From NCBI GenBank assembly GCA_963791235.1, contig CAWBRW010000029.1:620001-684000 (forward strand): a DNA stretch of 64,000 nt, in the 5' to 3' direction. Shown piece by piece: positions 51,945 to 61,723 of the stretch (positions are counted from its first letter, which is position 1; each line of letters opens with the position of its first letter). The notes under the pieces are model-generated. The model worked only from the letters and a program-made list of their open reading frames with translations. It made no database searches and was not told the DNA's origin. This stretch comes from JALORV01 sp963791235. Its GTDB lineage: Bacteria > Pseudomonadota > Gammaproteobacteria > Burkholderiales > Burkholderiaceae_F. A program made the translations under genes and the position numbers.

Positions 51945-54707
51945 ATGATTTCCGGTTTCCTGACGAAGATTTTCGGCAGTCGCAACGAGCGGCTGCTCAA
52001 GACCTACCAGCGCAACGTCGAGCGCATCAATGCCTTTGAGCCGCAGATCGCGGCGCTTTCGGACGAGGCGCTGCGCGCCAAGACGGACGAACTGCGCGGA
52101 CGCGTCGCTGCCGGAGAGACGCTCGAGGCGGTGCTGCCGGAGGCCTTTGCGGTGGTGCGCGAGGCCGCCAAGCGCACGCTCGAGATGCGGCACTTCGACG
52201 TGCAACTCGTCGGCGGCATGGTGCTCAACGACGGCAAGATCGCCGAGATGCGAACCGGTGAGGGAAAGACGCTGGTGGCGACGCTCCCGGCCTACCTCAA
52301 TGCCCTTGCCGGCAAGGGTGTGCACATCGTCACGGTCAATGACTACCTTGCGAGTCGCGACGCGGAATGGATGGGCAAGGTCTATACCTTCCTTGGCATG
52401 ACCGTCGGCGTCATCCTGTCGCAGCAGTCCACCGAGGACAAGCGCGCCGCCTACGCGGCCGACATTACCTACGGGACGAACAACGAGTTCGGTTTCGATT
52501 ACCTGCGTGACAACATGGAGTACGCGGTAATTGACCGGCGCCAGCGCGGGCTCAACTACGCGATCGTCGACGAAGTCGACTCGATCCTTATCGATGAGGC
52601 ACGCACACCGCTCATCATCTCCGGTCCCGCCGAGGACCACACCGAGACGTATCGCCGCATCAACGAGGTGCCGCCGCTGCTGACGCGGCAGAAGGATGAG
52701 AAGGCCGAGGGCGATTACTGGGTGGATGAAAAGGGCCACCAGGTGCACATCTCGGAGTCGGGCCACGAGAAGATCGAGCAGATCCTGCAACGCCAGGGCC
52801 TGCTGACCGAGGGCGAGAGCCTGTATGCGCCGGGCAACATCATTCTGATGCATCACCTCAACGCGGCACTGCGCGCGCACACGCTGTTCCACCGTGACCA
52901 GCAGTACGTGGTTCAGAACGACGAAGTGATCATCGTCGACGAGTTCACTGGCCGACTGATGCCGGGCCGGCGCTGGTCCGAGGGCCTGCATCAGGCGGTT
53001 GAAGCCAAGGAAGGAGTGAAGGTCCAGGCGGAGAACCAGACCTACGCCTCGATCACGTTCCAGAACTACTTCCGCATGTACGGCAAGCTCGCGGGCATGA
53101 CGGGTACCGCGGACACCGAGGCGTACGAGTTCCAGGAGATCTACCGGCTCGAAACGGTCGTCATACCGACGCACCGACCGATGATCCGCATCGATTCCCA
53201 GGACAAGGTGTATCGCACGCTGAAGGAGAAATACACGGCGATCATCGACGACATCAAGGACTGCTACGAGCGTGGTCAGCCGGTTCTCGTCGGCACGACG
53301 TCGATCGAGAACTCCGAACTGCTTTCGAACCTGCTGAAGCGCGACGGATTGCCGCACCAGGTGCTGAACGCCAAGCAGCACGCCAGGGAGGCCGAGATCG
53401 TCGCTCAGGCGGGGCGTCCGAAGATGATCACGATTGCCACCAACATGGCGGGTCGTGGAACCGACATCGTGCTCGGTGGCAACGTCGCCAAGCAGGTGCA
53501 GTTCGTCGACGCCGACGAAAGCCTGCCGGAGACCGAAAAGCAGGTGCGAAACGACAAGCTGCGCAGCGAGTGGCAATCGCTGCACGACCACGTCGTCGGC
53601 GCTGGCGGGCTCAAGATCATCGGTTCCGAGCGGCATGAATCGCGCCGGATCGACAACCAGCTGCGTGGCCGGTCGGGCCGGCAGGGTGATCCGGGTGCGT
53701 CGCGGTTCTACCTGTCGATGGAGGACCCGCTGTTGCGCATCTTCGCCGGCGACCGCATGAAGGCGATCATGGACCGCCTCAAGCTGCCAGAGGGCGAGGC
53801 GATCGAGGCCGGCATGGTGACGCGCTCGATCGAGAGCGCGCAGCGCAAGGTCGAAGCCCGCAACTTCGATATCCGCAAGCAGCTGCTCGAATATGACGAC
53901 GTTGCGAACGACCAGCGGCGCGAGATCTACCGGCTGCGCAACGAGATCCTGGAGACCGAGAACACGGCCGAGATGGTGACCAACCTGCGGCGCGGCTATT
54001 TCACGGACATGTTCCGCAGCTTCGTGCCGGCCGAATCGGTCGAAGAGCAGTGGGACGTGACGGGACTGCAGGCGGCGCTCGCTGGCGACTGGCAGATTGA
54101 ACTGCCGCTCAAGCAGATGCTCGACGAGTCCGAGTCGATGAACGACGAGGAACTGCTCGGGCGCGTGCTGACGGCCACCGACGAAGCCTATGACTCGAAG
54201 GTTGCGATCGTCGGACGCGAGTCGTTCGCCGGCTTCGAGCGCTCGATCATCCTGCAGACACTGGACCAGTCCTGGCGCGAGCACCTCACGGCACTCGATG
54301 CGCTGCGCCAGGGCATCCACCTGCGCGGCTACGCGCAGAAGCAGCCGAAGCAGGAATACAAGCGCGAGGCGTTCGAACTGTTCGGTTCGCTGCTCGATCG
54401 CGTGCGCGCCGACGTCGTCCGCATCCTGATGAACGTGCGCATCCAGTCGCAGGAGGAGGCGCAGCTGGCCGAGCAGCGCATCGAGGAAGAAAGCGAACGT
54501 CGCGCTGAACTGGCCCGCGCGCAACACGCCGAGTTTGGCCCGGCCGTGTCCGAGGAGCCCGTCGACGTCGAGGCACTCACTCTGCCGGACGAGCCTGAGG
54601 CCAAGGCCCAGCCATTCAAGCGGTTCGGCGACAAGATCGGCCGCAATGATCCCTGCCCCTGCGGCTCGGGCAAGAAGTACAAGCAGTGCCACGGCAAGCT
54701 CGGCTGA
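51945..54707 (+). CDS. secA: Preprotein translocase ATPase SecA
   Basis: A 920-residue SecA motor that drives unfolded proteins through SecYEG. The start ISGFLTKIFGSRNERLLKTY is typical. Walker A MRTGEGKTLVATLPAYLNAL (about 103-122), DEVDSILIDEARTPLIISG, the preprotein-binding domain (about 225-370), QASITFQNYF-type motifs, GTDIVLGGN, and the RQGDPGASRFYLSMED region are present. The C-terminal zinc tail CPCGSGKKYKQCHG binds SecB. An in-frame GTG at 51936 adds three residues; ATG 51945 matches relatives better. Confidence 0.98.
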   Translation: MISGFLTKIFGSRNERLLKTYQRNVERINAFEPQIAALSDEALRAKTDELRGRVAAGETLEAVLPEAFAVVREAAKRTLEMRHFDVQLVGGMVLNDGKIAEMRTGEGKTLVATLPAYLNALAGKGVHIVTVNDYLASRDAEWMGKVYTFLGMTVGVILSQQSTEDKRAAYAADITYGTNNEFGFDYLRDNMEYAVIDRRQRGLNYAIVDEVDSILIDEARTPLIISGPAEDHTETYRRINEVPPLLTRQKDEKAEGDYWVDEKGHQVHISESGHEKIEQILQRQGLLTEGESLYAPGNIILMHHLNAALRAHTLFHRDQQYVVQNDEVIIVDEFTGRLMPGRRWSEGLHQAVEAKEGVKVQAENQTYASITFQNYFRMYGKLAGMTGTADTEAYEFQEIYRLETVVIPTHRPMIRIDSQDKVYRTLKEKYTAIIDDIKDCYERGQPVLVGTTSIENSELLSNLLKRDGLPHQVLNAKQHAREAEIVAQAGRPKMITIATNMAGRGTDIVLGGNVAKQVQFVDADESLPETEKQVRNDKLRSEWQSLHDHVVGAGGLKIIGSERHESRRIDNQLRGRSGRQGDPGASRFYLSMEDPLLRIFAGDRMKAIMDRLKLPEGEAIEAGMVTRSIESAQRKVEARNFDIRKQLLEYDDVANDQRREIYRLRNEILETENTAEMVTNLRRGYFTDMFRSFVPAESVEEQWDVTGLQAALAGDWQIELPLKQMLDESESMNDEELLGRVLTATDEAYDSKVAIVGRESFAGFERSIILQTLDQSWREHLTALDALRQGIHLRGYAQKQPKQEYKREAFELFGSLLDRVRADVVRILMNVRIQSQEEAQLAEQRIEEESERRAELARAQHAEFGPAVSEEPVDVEALTLPDEPEAKAQPFKRFGDKIGRNDPCPCGSGKKYKQCHGKLG

Positions 54708-54852
54708 ACGAGCTATCGGTGCTCGCTTCGCGAATTGCTACTTGAGCAGGCAAGAGGGGCGACGTCCCCTACTGGACCTCGTCCTCTAGAACCGCAAGAG
54801 CGCCGGCTTTCGTTGCGGTAACGTTCGGCCTTCACTTCTTCGTCGAACTGCA

Positions 54853-56076
54853 ATGCCCGTCAATCTTCAGCCGCCACGACGCGAGGACCTCTGGCCGGTT
54901 GCCGGCGTAGAGCTCGGCTGGGCCGAGGCGGGGATCCGCAAGGCGCACCGCAAGGATCTGCTGGTGATCCGGCTCGCGGAGGGCGCAACCGTGGCCGGAG
55001 TGTTCACGCAGAATCGCTTCGCGGCGGCCCCGGTGCAGGTTTGCCGGGAGCATCTCGCCGCCGGGCCGATCCGCGCGCTCGTCGTGAACACCGGCAATGC
55101 CAACGCCGGCACCGGGGCGCCCGGGCTTGCCGCAGCGCGCACCACGTGCGAAGCGGCCGCGCGGCTGATTGGCTGCGCGCCCCGAGCGGTCCTGCCATTT
55201 TCGACGGGCGTCATCATGGAACCGCTGCCGGTGGATCGTCTCGTCGCGGGACTGCCGACGGCGGTGGGCCGGCTGGCTCCAGGGCAATGGCTGGAGGCTG
55301 CGGAAGCCATCATGACCACTGACACGCAGCCCAAGGCGGTGTCGCGGCGCGCGACGGTCGGCGGGCACTTGGTCACGCTCACCGGCATTGCCAAGGGCGC
55401 CGGAATGATCCGGCCCAACATGGCGACGATGCTGGGATTCATCGCGATGGACTGCAGCATGCCTCGACCGCTGCTGCAACTGCTGACGGAGGACATTGTC
55501 AGCCAGTCCTTCAACCGCATCACGGTCGACGGGGACACGTCGACCAACGATTCCTTCGTCGTGATCGCGAGTGGCGCGGGCCCGCTGAAGCTGCTGACGG
55601 TCTCGGACGCGGCTTTTGCGCCGCTGCGCGAGGCGCTTGCGGAGGTTGCGCGGCAGCTTGCGCAGGCCATCGTCCGCGACGGCGAGGGCGCCACCAAGTT
55701 CATCGAGGTGCGGGTCGATGAAGCGCGCTCGGTCGATGAGGCCGCGCAGGTTGCGTATGCCGTGGCTCACTCGCCGCTGGTCAAGACGGCGTTCTTTGCT
55801 TCCGATCCGAATCTCGGTCGCATCCTTGCGGCGGTCGGCAATGCCGGTATCAGCGATCTCGATCCGGCACGTGTACAGCTGCTGCTCGACGACGTCTGGG
55901 TCGTGCGTGATGGCGGTCGCCATTCGGAGTATCTGGAAGCGGACGGCCAGCGGGTCATGAAGAAGGCCGAGATCGTTGTGCACCTGAAGCTCGGCCGCGG
56001 GAATCAGTCGACGTCAGTCTGGACGACGGACTTTTCGCACGATTACGTCTCCATCAACGCGGACTACCGCTCATGA
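54853..56076 (+). CDS. argJ: Bifunctional ornithine acetyltransferase/N-acetylglutamate synthase ArgJ
   Basis: A 407-residue Ntn-hydrolase-like enzyme of the cyclic arginine pathway. The precursor cleaves itself before a threonine. That site is the T in GMIRPNMATMLGFIA (about residue 193), preceded by the usual KGAG. NTGNANAG and DGDTSTNDSF are conserved. The C-terminus ends in TTDFSHDYVSINADYRS, normal for the family. The 145-bp gap after secA holds a weak hairpin (AGGGG/CCCCT) without a T-run. Overlaps the ATPase start by four bases. Confidence 0.96.
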   Translation: MPVNLQPPRREDLWPVAGVELGWAEAGIRKAHRKDLLVIRLAEGATVAGVFTQNRFAAAPVQVCREHLAAGPIRALVVNTGNANAGTGAPGLAAARTTCEAAARLIGCAPRAVLPFSTGVIMEPLPVDRLVAGLPTAVGRLAPGQWLEAAEAIMTTDTQPKAVSRRATVGGHLVTLTGIAKGAGMIRPNMATMLGFIAMDCSMPRPLLQLLTEDIVSQSFNRITVDGDTSTNDSFVVIASGAGPLKLLTVSDAAFAPLREALAEVARQLAQAIVRDGEGATKFIEVRVDEARSVDEAAQVAYAVAHSPLVKTAFFASDPNLGRILAAVGNAGISDLDPARVQLLLDDVWVVRDGGRHSEYLEADGQRVMKKAEIVVHLKLGRGNQSTSVWTTDFSHDYVSINADYRS

Positions 56077-57005
56077 GCGCAGGCAAGCGGGCGATCGCCT
56101 CGACGGGCGCGGCCAATGAAGCCGATGCGCTCGAGCGCCTGGCGGATGCGCTGGCACGGGTCGAGGCGCTGCTGCCGCCAGCCATGGCGCCGGAATTCGC
56201 TACTGCCATCGCGTTTCGCTGGCGCAAGCGCCGCTACTTCGGCTTTGAGCGCGGCGAGCTGCATGCGGTGGCGCACCCGGCCCTCATCGCTTTTGAAGAC
56301 CTGCAACACGTCGATGAACAGAAAGCCGCGATCCGTCGCAACACCGAGCAGTTTGTGCGACGACTGCCGGCCAACAACGTCCTGCTGACCGGCGCACGCG
56401 GCACCGGAAAGTCGTCGCTGATCCGCGCCTGCCTGCACGCCTTTGCATCGCAGGGATTGCGCCTTATCGAAGTCGACAAGCGTGACCTGGTGGACCTTGC
56501 CGACCTGGTCGCGTTGCTCGAGCAACGCCAGGAGCGTTTCATCGTCTTCTGCGACGACTTGTCCTTTGATGCCAGCGAGGCCGGCTACAAGGAACTCAAG
56601 GCGGCGCTCGACGGCTCCGTCGCCGGGCGGGCCGACAATGTGCTGGTCTATGCGACGTCGAATCGTCGCCATCTGATGCCGGAATTCATGCGTGACAACC
56701 TCGCGGCGCAGTACCAGGAGGACGGCGAGGTGCACCCCGGCGAGGCAGTCGAGGAGCGCGTATCGCTGTCCGAGCGATTCGGGCTCTGGCTGACGTTCTA
56801 TCCGTTCCGCCAGGACGACTACCTCGACATCGTCACCCACTGGCTGGCCGAGCTTGGCGTGGCGGCAAGCGAGCGTGACGGCGCGAAAGGCGAGGCGCTG
56901 CAGTTCGCGCTGCAGCGCGGCTCACGCTCGGGGCGCGTCGCACTGCAGTTCGCACGGGATTACGCGGGCCGCCATCTGCTGGAAAGCGCGCGCCCGCGGC
57001 AATGA
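56073..57005 (+). CDS. AAA-type ATPase, DUF815 family
   Basis: A 310-residue P-loop ATPase. Walker A is LLTGARGTGKSSLIRA (about 109-124); Walker B is FIVFCDDLSFD (about 153-163); the sensor-like stretch is VYATSNRRHLMPEF. The N-terminal 90 residues hold IAFRWRKRRYFGFERGELHA, typical of DUF815 proteins, whose role is unknown. It is always close to argJ and the mutT fusion in betaproteobacteria, as here, with four-base overlaps on both sides. Confidence 0.9.
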   Translation: MSAGKRAIASTGAANEADALERLADALARVEALLPPAMAPEFATAIAFRWRKRRYFGFERGELHAVAHPALIAFEDLQHVDEQKAAIRRNTEQFVRRLPANNVLLTGARGTGKSSLIRACLHAFASQGLRLIEVDKRDLVDLADLVALLEQRQERFIVFCDDLSFDASEAGYKELKAALDGSVAGRADNVLVYATSNRRHLMPEFMRDNLAAQYQEDGEVHPGEAVEERVSLSERFGLWLTFYPFRQDDYLDIVTHWLAELGVAASERDGAKGEALQFALQRGSRSGRVALQFARDYAGRHLLESARPRQ

Positions 57006-57949
57006 GTGCCCGGCCGCTCGTCGACGTTGCGGTCGGTGTGCTGATTCGTCCGGACGGTCGCTTCCTGCTCGCCAGTCGCCCCGAGGGCAAGCCCTACGCG
57101 CACTACTGGGAATTTCCGGGGGGCAAGCTCGAATCCGGCGAGTCCGTCGCGCATGCGCTTGCCCGTGAACTGCACGAAGAGCTCGGTGTCGACGTCGGAT
57201 CGGTGCATCCATGGATCGTTCGCGAGTTCGAGTACCCGCACGCCCATGTGCGCCTGCATTTTTGCCGCGTCTACACCTGGTCCGGCGAACTGCACGCGCG
57301 GGAAGGCCAGTCGTTCCGTTTCTGTGCGCTCGATGATCTCCCGGACGGCCCTTTGTTGCCTGCGACCGTGCCGGTGCTGCGCTGGCTGTCGTTGCCGGCG
57401 ATCTATGCCGTGTCGAACGCGGCAGAGCTGGGTGCACCGGACTTTCTGAAACGACTCGAGCGGCGGCTCGCCGGCGGTTTGCGGTGGGTGCAGTTTCGCG
57501 AGCCGCTGCTCGAGAAGGCGGCCGCGGAATCTCTGCTTCGTCAATCGCTCGAGCGTGTCCGCCACCATGGCGGCAAGCTCCTCGTCAGCAGCCGACATCC
57601 CGAGGAGTGGTGGCAGTGGGCCGATGGCGTCCACCTGACGTCGCGTGACCTGCATGACATGGCGAGTCGGCCCGAAGGTGACTGGGTCGGTGCGTCAGCA
57701 CATCGCCGTGCCGATCTGGAACGGGCTGCCGCCATCGGGGCTGACCTCGCTGTACTTGGCCCGGTTGCTGAGACGGCGTCGCACCCGGGCGTCAAAGACA
57801 TCGGCTGGGACGCATTCGCGGCGGCCGTGGCGGGCAGCGGCGTGCCCGTCTATGCGATCGGGGGTCTGACGAGCGCAGACGTGAAGCGTGCGCGGGACGC
57901 CGGGGCGCACGGGATCGCGATGCAGCGCTCGGCCTGGATCGAGGATTAA
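57002..57949 (+). CDS. Nudix hydrolase (MutT-like) fused to a thiamine-phosphate-synthase-like domain
   Basis: A 315-residue two-domain protein. The Nudix box lies in GGKLESGESVAHALARELHE and continues ELGV (about 38-61), complete for GX5EX7REUXEEXGU. MutT-type enzymes hydrolyse oxidised dGTP. The C-terminal domain (about 140-312) resembles ThiE: LRWVQFREPLLEKAA, LLVSSRHPEEWWQWADGVHL, ADLAVLGPVAETASHPG and VYAIGGLTSADVKRA. Such MutT-ThiE fusions are known; the ThiE part often lacks some catalytic residues and its role is unproven. Its stop overlaps the convergent yacG end by four bases. Confidence 0.9.
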   Translation: MSARPLVDVAVGVLIRPDGRFLLASRPEGKPYAHYWEFPGGKLESGESVAHALARELHEELGVDVGSVHPWIVREFEYPHAHVRLHFCRVYTWSGELHAREGQSFRFCALDDLPDGPLLPATVPVLRWLSLPAIYAVSNAAELGAPDFLKRLERRLAGGLRWVQFREPLLEKAAAESLLRQSLERVRHHGGKLLVSSRHPEEWWQWADGVHLTSRDLHDMASRPEGDWVGASAHRRADLERAAAIGADLAVLGPVAETASHPGVKDIGWDAFAAAVAGSGVPVYAIGGLTSADVKRARDAGAHGIAMQRSAWIED

Positions 57950-58137
57950 ACGGACTTCGTACCTTCCGAGGGCGGGTCCTCGCCCTCGTCGGTCTGCCGG
58001 CCCGCAATCGAGTACCGGTCAGACGCCCAGGCGCCCAGGTCGGTCAGCTTGCAGCGCTCCGAGCAGAAGGGCCGGAAAGCGTTCTGTTGCGACCAGCGCG
58101 TGAGCTTGCCGCAGCTCGGGCACTTCACCTGCGTCAT
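57946..58137 (-). CDS. yacG: DNA gyrase inhibitor YacG
   Basis: A 63-residue zinc protein with four cysteines in CPSCGKLTRW and RPFCSERCKLTDLGAWA, the YacG signature. In E. coli YacG binds GyrB and inhibits gyrase. The C-terminal tail is acidic and disordered (GRQTDEGEDPPSEGTKSV). It sits directly downstream of zapD in the same direction, six bases away, as in many betaproteobacteria. Confidence 0.95.
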   Translation of the reverse strand: MTQVKCPSCGKLTRWSQQNAFRPFCSERCKLTDLGAWASDRYSIAGRQTDEGEDPPSEGTKSV

Positions 58138-58143
58138 CGGATC

Positions 58144-58914
58144 TCAGAACGCGCAGAGTGCCAATTCAAACGGGATGTCGCGTTCGACCGAGCGCGGCTT
58201 CAGATCACGGTCCTGCGTCGTGAATCGAATCCACAACATGTACTTGTTGGCGCTGATCTCGGGAATCGCATTCAGCGATCCGTCGACGCGGACCTGCAGA
58301 AGGGCGTAAGTGCGACCCTGCAGCATCTGCTGGAACGATCCCTGCGCGGCTGTCTGGCGGCTGCGATGCGCAGTCTCTCGCAACAGCTTCAGCACGATGC
58401 CGAGCGCCGAATGGAACTGCATCATCGGCTGGACCCACGACTGCAGGTCGCGCACCCGACTGTCGAGGTCCCGCGTCAGCCAGGCGTGGTAGGAAGGAAG
58501 ATCGAACTCGCAGGTTCCGCCCGGAATGATGGCCCGACTGCGGATGCTCATCAGCCACTCGTTGTCGCGCACATGCTGGCCGGCCTTGCCGGTCGTGGTG
58601 TTCAGCGCCTGCTGCGCCTGGTCGATCTCGGCGAGAACGGAGGTCAGGGCAGCTTCGGAAACCTGAGGGTTGTTACGCAGCGCATTGAGCGTCTGCTTGT
58701 GACGCTCAAGCTCCTGCAGCAGGTCCGACTTCAGGTCGGCTCGCGAAGTGACTTCGAGAATCTCGAACAGAGTCAGCAGCGCCGTATGGTGGCAGTACGG
58801 ATGTTGCTGTTCGCAGAAATACAGCAGCTTGTCGAACAGGTCTTCGAGCCGCAGCAGCGTGCGGATGCGCTCGCTGAAGGGATATTCGTATAAAACCTGA
58901 CCGTCGGTCGACAT
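58144..58914 (-). CDS. zapD: Cell division protein ZapD
   Basis: A 256-residue ZapD, which bundles FtsZ filaments. The start MSTDGQVLYEYPFSERIRTL is typical, as are RLEDLFDKLLYF, LLQELERHKQTLNALRNNPQ and TCEFDLPSYHAWL. The N-terminal helical domain and C-terminal beta domain are both present. ATG 58914 is chosen over the longer open frame (to 59061), which would overlap coaE. The next genes upstream are coaE, pilD, pilC and pilB. Confidence 0.95.
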   Translation of the reverse strand: MSTDGQVLYEYPFSERIRTLLRLEDLFDKLLYFCEQQHPYCHHTALLTLFEILEVTSRADLKSDLLQELERHKQTLNALRNNPQVSEAALTSVLAEIDQAQQALNTTTGKAGQHVRDNEWLMSIRSRAIIPGGTCEFDLPSYHAWLTRDLDSRVRDLQSWVQPMMQFHSALGIVLKLLRETAHRSRQTAAQGSFQQMLQGRTYALLQVRVDGSLNAIPEISANKYMLWIRFTTQDRDLKPRSVERDIPFELALCAF

Positions 58915-58948
58915 GGACGCAGTACGCGCGTGAGTGCAGTCGACGATA

Positions 58949-59581
58949 TCACAGGGCGCCGGGCGAGGCGGCCTCCGAGGCGTAGCGGCAATAGGCCGCG
59001 TGGAGGCGGGCGACGCGAGGCTGGAGATCGGCAAGCGGCGCTTCGTTGAAGAGCACATCATCGGCTGCCGTCAGCCGGGCTGTGCGATCAGCCTGTGATT
59101 GCAGGATCGCCTCCGCGGTGGAGCGATCAATGTTCGGCCTCGCCTGAACCCGTGTGAGCTGTGTCGCTTCGGCGCAATCGATCACCAAGACCCGGCGCAC
59201 TCGTGAGGCCCAGTCGCCGGATTCGATCAACAGTGGAATCACAAGCACTGTATAGGGCACGCTGGAGGCCAAAGCCTGCGCGCGGGACTCGGCGGCCGCG
59301 CGAACGCGCGGGTGCAGGATAGCCTCTAGGCGTCGCCGGACGTCGCTGTCGGAAAACGCGCGCGCGCGCATCCAGGCGCGGTCCAGACCGCCGTCGGGAG
59401 TGATCGCGTCGTTGCCAAATTCCGCACGAAGCTGCTCGATGGCCGCGCCACCCGGCGCAATCAGCTCGTGAACCAGTTGGTCGGCGTCGACAATGCCGGC
59501 ACCGAGCGCCCTCAGCATCGCGGCAACAGTGCTTTTTCCACTGCCGACGCCACCGGTCAGACCGATCCGGTAATCGGACAT
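58949..59581 (-). CDS. coaE: Dephospho-CoA kinase CoaE
   Basis: A 210-residue P-loop kinase for the last step of coenzyme A synthesis. P-loop IGLTGGVGSGKSTVAAML (about 6-23), GAGIVDADQLVHELIAPGG, LIESGDWASRVRRVLVIDC and a C-terminal helix are typical. ATG 59581 shares its first base with the pilD stop, so the genes are coupled. Length is normal. Confidence 0.95.
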   Translation of the reverse strand: MSDYRIGLTGGVGSGKSTVAAMLRALGAGIVDADQLVHELIAPGGAAIEQLRAEFGNDAITPDGGLDRAWMRARAFSDSDVRRRLEAILHPRVRAAAESRAQALASSVPYTVLVIPLLIESGDWASRVRRVLVIDCAEATQLTRVQARPNIDRSTAEAILQSQADRTARLTAADDVLFNEAPLADLQPRVARLHAAYCRYASEAASPGAL

Positions 59582-60423
59582 CAGGCCGGAAGCAGCATGG
59601 CAGTCAGTCGTTCTCCCGCCAGCATGACGATGAAACCGGCAGTGGCGAGATACGGGCCGAAGGGGATGGGGATCTCGCGACCGCGGCGAGCCAGCACGAT
59701 TAGCACGATGCCGACTATCGCACCGACAACAGACGACAGCAGCACAACCGGCAGCAGCGCCTTCCAGCCCATCCAGGCCCCCAGTGCAGCAAGGAGCTTG
59801 AAGTCGCCATAACCCATGCCTTCCTTGCCGGTCGCCAGCTTGAAGGCCCAGTAGATCGTCCAGAGCGCGAGGTAGCCGACTGCTGCACCGATGACCGCGT
59901 CGCGCAGCGTCACCCCAGGTATCAGGCCGGCAAGGTTCGCCAGCAAGCCGAGCCACAAGAGCGGCAGGGTCAGATCGTCTGGCAACAACGTCGTGTCGGC
60001 GTCGATGAACGTGAGTGCGACGAGGGTCCAGGTAAACACCAGCACCAGGCCCGAGGTCCAGCCGAAACCGAAGCGCCAGGCGATCAACCCGGACAGCGCA
60101 GCCGTGAGCAGTTCGACGATCGGGTAACGCACTGATATCGGGGCCTTGCACTTGGCGCACTTGCCGCCCAGCAGCATCCACGAGAGAACGGGTATGTTGT
60201 CGCGGGCGCGGATCGGCGTGGCGCACGCCGGACACTGCGACCGCGGCACCAGTAGGTTGTAACGGCCAGCCTCGGTCGCCGACTTGCCTTCGAGTTCGGC
60301 GCACTGGGCGCGCCACTCGTTCTCCATCATGCGCGGCAGCCGATGGATGACGACGTTCAGGAACGAGCCGATGGCTAGCCCGACCAGAACGGCGGCGGCG
60401 ATGAACGGCGAGCTGTCGAGCAC
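59581..60423 (-). CDS. pilD: Prepilin peptidase/N-methyltransferase PilD
   Basis: A 280-residue membrane aspartyl protease that cleaves and methylates type IV prepilins. The four-cysteine zinc site is CPACATPIRARDN and CAKC (about 72-101). The two catalytic aspartates lie in FIDADTTLLPDDLTLP and GMGYGDFKLL. About eight hydrophobic helices are present, and the start SSPFIAAAVLVGLAIGSFLN is typical. It lies 41 bp downstream of pilC in the pilBCD operon. Confidence 0.97.
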   Translation of the reverse strand: MLDSSPFIAAAVLVGLAIGSFLNVVIHRLPRMMENEWRAQCAELEGKSATEAGRYNLLVPRSQCPACATPIRARDNIPVLSWMLLGGKCAKCKAPISVRYPIVELLTAALSGLIAWRFGFGWTSGLVLVFTWTLVALTFIDADTTLLPDDLTLPLLWLGLLANLAGLIPGVTLRDAVIGAAVGYLALWTIYWAFKLATGKEGMGYGDFKLLAALGAWMGWKALLPVVLLSSVVGAIVGIVLIVLARRGREIPIPFGPYLATAGFIVMLAGERLTAMLLPA

Positions 60424-60464
60424 GAGATGGGCGAGCCGACAGGGCGGCCCGCTCGGGGACGCGC

Positions 60465-61700
60465 CTAGACCACCTGGCCGAGCTTGAAGATCGGCATGTA
60501 GATCGCAATCACGATGCCGCCAATGATGACGCCCAGGATCACCATGATCATGGGCTCGAGCAGGCTGGCGAGCGCATCGACTGTTTCATCGACTTCACGT
60601 TCGTAGTAGTCGGCCACCTTGGAGAGCATCGAGTCGAGCGAGCCTGACTCTTCGCCGATCTGCGTCATCTGCACTGCCATGTTCGGAAATACGCCAGTGT
60701 TCTGCATCGACTGCGCGAGGCTGGTACCGACGTTCACCTCGGTCTGGATCGACTTGGTGGCTTCCTTGTAGACCGAATTTCCTGCTGCCGGACCGACGGA
60801 ATCCAGGGCCTCGACCAAGGGAACACCCGCTGCGAACGTCGTGGCCAGCGTCCGGCTCCAGCGTGCGATCGAGGCCTTTTGCAGCATCTCGCCAAGTACG
60901 GGAAGCTTTAAAACCAGCCGATCAATCGTTGCCTGCACCTTGGCTGATCGGCGCCACGCCTGGACCAGGAAGTAGATTCCGCCGAACAGGATGCCGAAGA
61001 CGATGTACCAGTACTTCACGAGGAAGTCGGACATCGCGATCACGACCAGCGTGGGCGCTGGAAGATCCGCACCAAAGCTCGTGAACACCGTCTTGAACGA
61101 CGGAATCACGAAGATCATGATGATCGACGTAACAAGGACGGCGACCAGGATGATCATCACGGGGTAGAAGAGCGCCTTCTTGATCTTGCCCTTCAGCGCG
61201 ATCGTCTTTTCCTGGTACATCGCCAGGCGATCGAGCAGCGTCTCGAGAATACCGGCCTGCTCGCCCGCCGCGACGAGGTTGCAGAACAGGGGATCGAAGT
61301 AGAGCGGGTACTTGCGGAACGCCTGGTTGAGGCTGGTTCCCGTCTCGACGTCCATACGGATGTCGTTCATCAAGCGGGCCATCGAGGGGTTCGCATGACC
61401 CCGCCCGACGATGTCGAACGACTGCATCAGCGGCACGCCTGCCTTCAGCATCGTTGACAGCTGCCGCGTGAAGAGAGCCAGGTCCTTCCCCGTGATCTTC
61501 CGGCCGCGCGAGAACGACTGCTTCTTGATCTTGCTGACCATGACGCCGCGGCGCCGCAACGATGCCGCGACGACCGATTCGCCGCCCGCCCGCATCTCGC
61601 CCTTGACCACGCGCCCGTTCTTGTCGCGTCCTTCCCAATGGAAGACCGACTCACGCACCTCGACGCGCGGTTTGGCTTTAGCAATTGCTCCGGTGGCCAT
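60465..61700 (-). CDS. pilC: Type IV pilus inner-membrane platform protein PilC
   Basis: A 411-residue protein with two T2SF domains (about 75-200 and 280-400). Typical parts are TRQLSTMLKAGVPLMQSFDI, FCNLVAAGEQAGILETLLDR, and their repeats in the second half. Three membrane helices are near 175-195, 220-240 and 380-405. It forms the platform through which PilB drives pilus assembly. 23 bp downstream of pilB. Confidence 0.96.
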   Translation of the reverse strand: MATGAIAKAKPRVEVRESVFHWEGRDKNGRVVKGEMRAGGESVVAASLRRRGVMVSKIKKQSFSRGRKITGKDLALFTRQLSTMLKAGVPLMQSFDIVGRGHANPSMARLMNDIRMDVETGTSLNQAFRKYPLYFDPLFCNLVAAGEQAGILETLLDRLAMYQEKTIALKGKIKKALFYPVMIILVAVLVTSIIMIFVIPSFKTVFTSFGADLPAPTLVVIAMSDFLVKYWYIVFGILFGGIYFLVQAWRRSAKVQATIDRLVLKLPVLGEMLQKASIARWSRTLATTFAAGVPLVEALDSVGPAAGNSVYKEATKSIQTEVNVGTSLAQSMQNTGVFPNMAVQMTQIGEESGSLDSMLSKVADYYEREVDETVDALASLLEPMIMVILGVIIGGIVIAIYMPIFKLGQVV

Positions 61701-61723
61701 CGTGTACGTGCTCCTGCGCTACT

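Noticed and set aside
51903..54692. A 929-codon minus-strand frame opposite secA
   Set aside because: secA is beyond doubt on the plus strand; the antisense translation has no domain features.
54708..54852. A terminator or small RNA between secA and argJ
   Set aside because: Only a 5-bp AGGGG/CCCCT hairpin without a T-run is visible; the evidence is too thin.
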